This document shows, piece after piece, positions 14,231-14,268 of a DNA stretch of 14,268 nt (position 1 is its first letter; each line of letters opens with the position of its first letter). The position numbers and the translations under genes are program-made. The stretch is taken from positions 1 through 14,268 of the forward strand of contig USJQ01000006.1 of assembly GCA_900554985.1 (NCBI GenBank), given 5' to 3'. The notes beneath the pieces are model-generated. The model searched no databases. It worked only from the letters and a program-made list of their open reading frames with translations, and had not been told where the DNA came from. The DNA is from an uncultured Collinsella sp. GTDB lineage: Bacteria; Actinomycetota; Coriobacteriia; Coriobacteriales; Coriobacteriaceae.

Positions 14231-14268
14231 TGCTCCGGTGGATGGCAATGCGCGGTAACCATGAGGAG

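Overview
The window looks like chromosomal DNA of a high-GC Gram-positive anaerobe. Coriobacteriia, probably Collinsella or a close relative, is the best guess. This rests on overall gene content, the GC-rich codon use, the folP-folK fusion, the ECF transporter with fused ATPases and the palindromic intergenic repeats. It is an inference from reading the sequence; no database comparison was made. Genes are dense and mostly housekeeping, and no transposase, integrase or phage gene is visible.

Layout. Positions 1-2479 (minus strand) hold glmU and then prs, whose 3' end lies outside the window. They supply UDP-N-acetylglucosamine and PRPP, and a strong hairpin terminator lies between them. Positions 2512-5927 (plus) form an energy-coupling-factor vitamin or micronutrient importer operon in the order EcfT, fused EcfA-EcfA, S component, with overlapping or nearly touching stop and start codons. 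A convergent gap with a large perfect palindrome (5952-6014) follows, then exonuclease III (minus). From a divergent region, a Sir2 deacylase, a FolP-FolK fusion and a degenerate biotin-protein-ligase-like protein run on the plus strand (7031-10308). A second convergent gap carries another perfect palindrome (10405-10447), followed by type III pantothenate kinase coaX (minus). An initiator tRNA-Met with promoter and terminator comes next (11415-11590).

The most unusual part is 11640-11938. Eight copies of a 16-bp motif alternate in orientation every 39-41 bp, forming four hairpins whose inner gaps are all exactly 25 nt. Nearly all departures from the consensus keep pairing in a plus-strand RNA. 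It sits between the tRNA terminator and a 676-residue Old Yellow Enzyme/iron-sulfur/FAD reductase of the 2,4-dienoyl-CoA reductase and bile-acid reductase type (12085-14115), which ends at a clear terminator.

Other oddities are a low-GC segment bounded by inverted repeats inside the linker of the fused ECF ATPase, a ~140-residue Ala/Glu/Pro-rich insertion inside the FolP barrel, and a biotin-ligase-like protein lacking the biotin-binding motif. The folate, pantothenate/CoA and vitamin-uptake genes give the central part a cofactor theme, but only the ECF genes and the folPK/biotin-ligase-like pair are clearly coupled.
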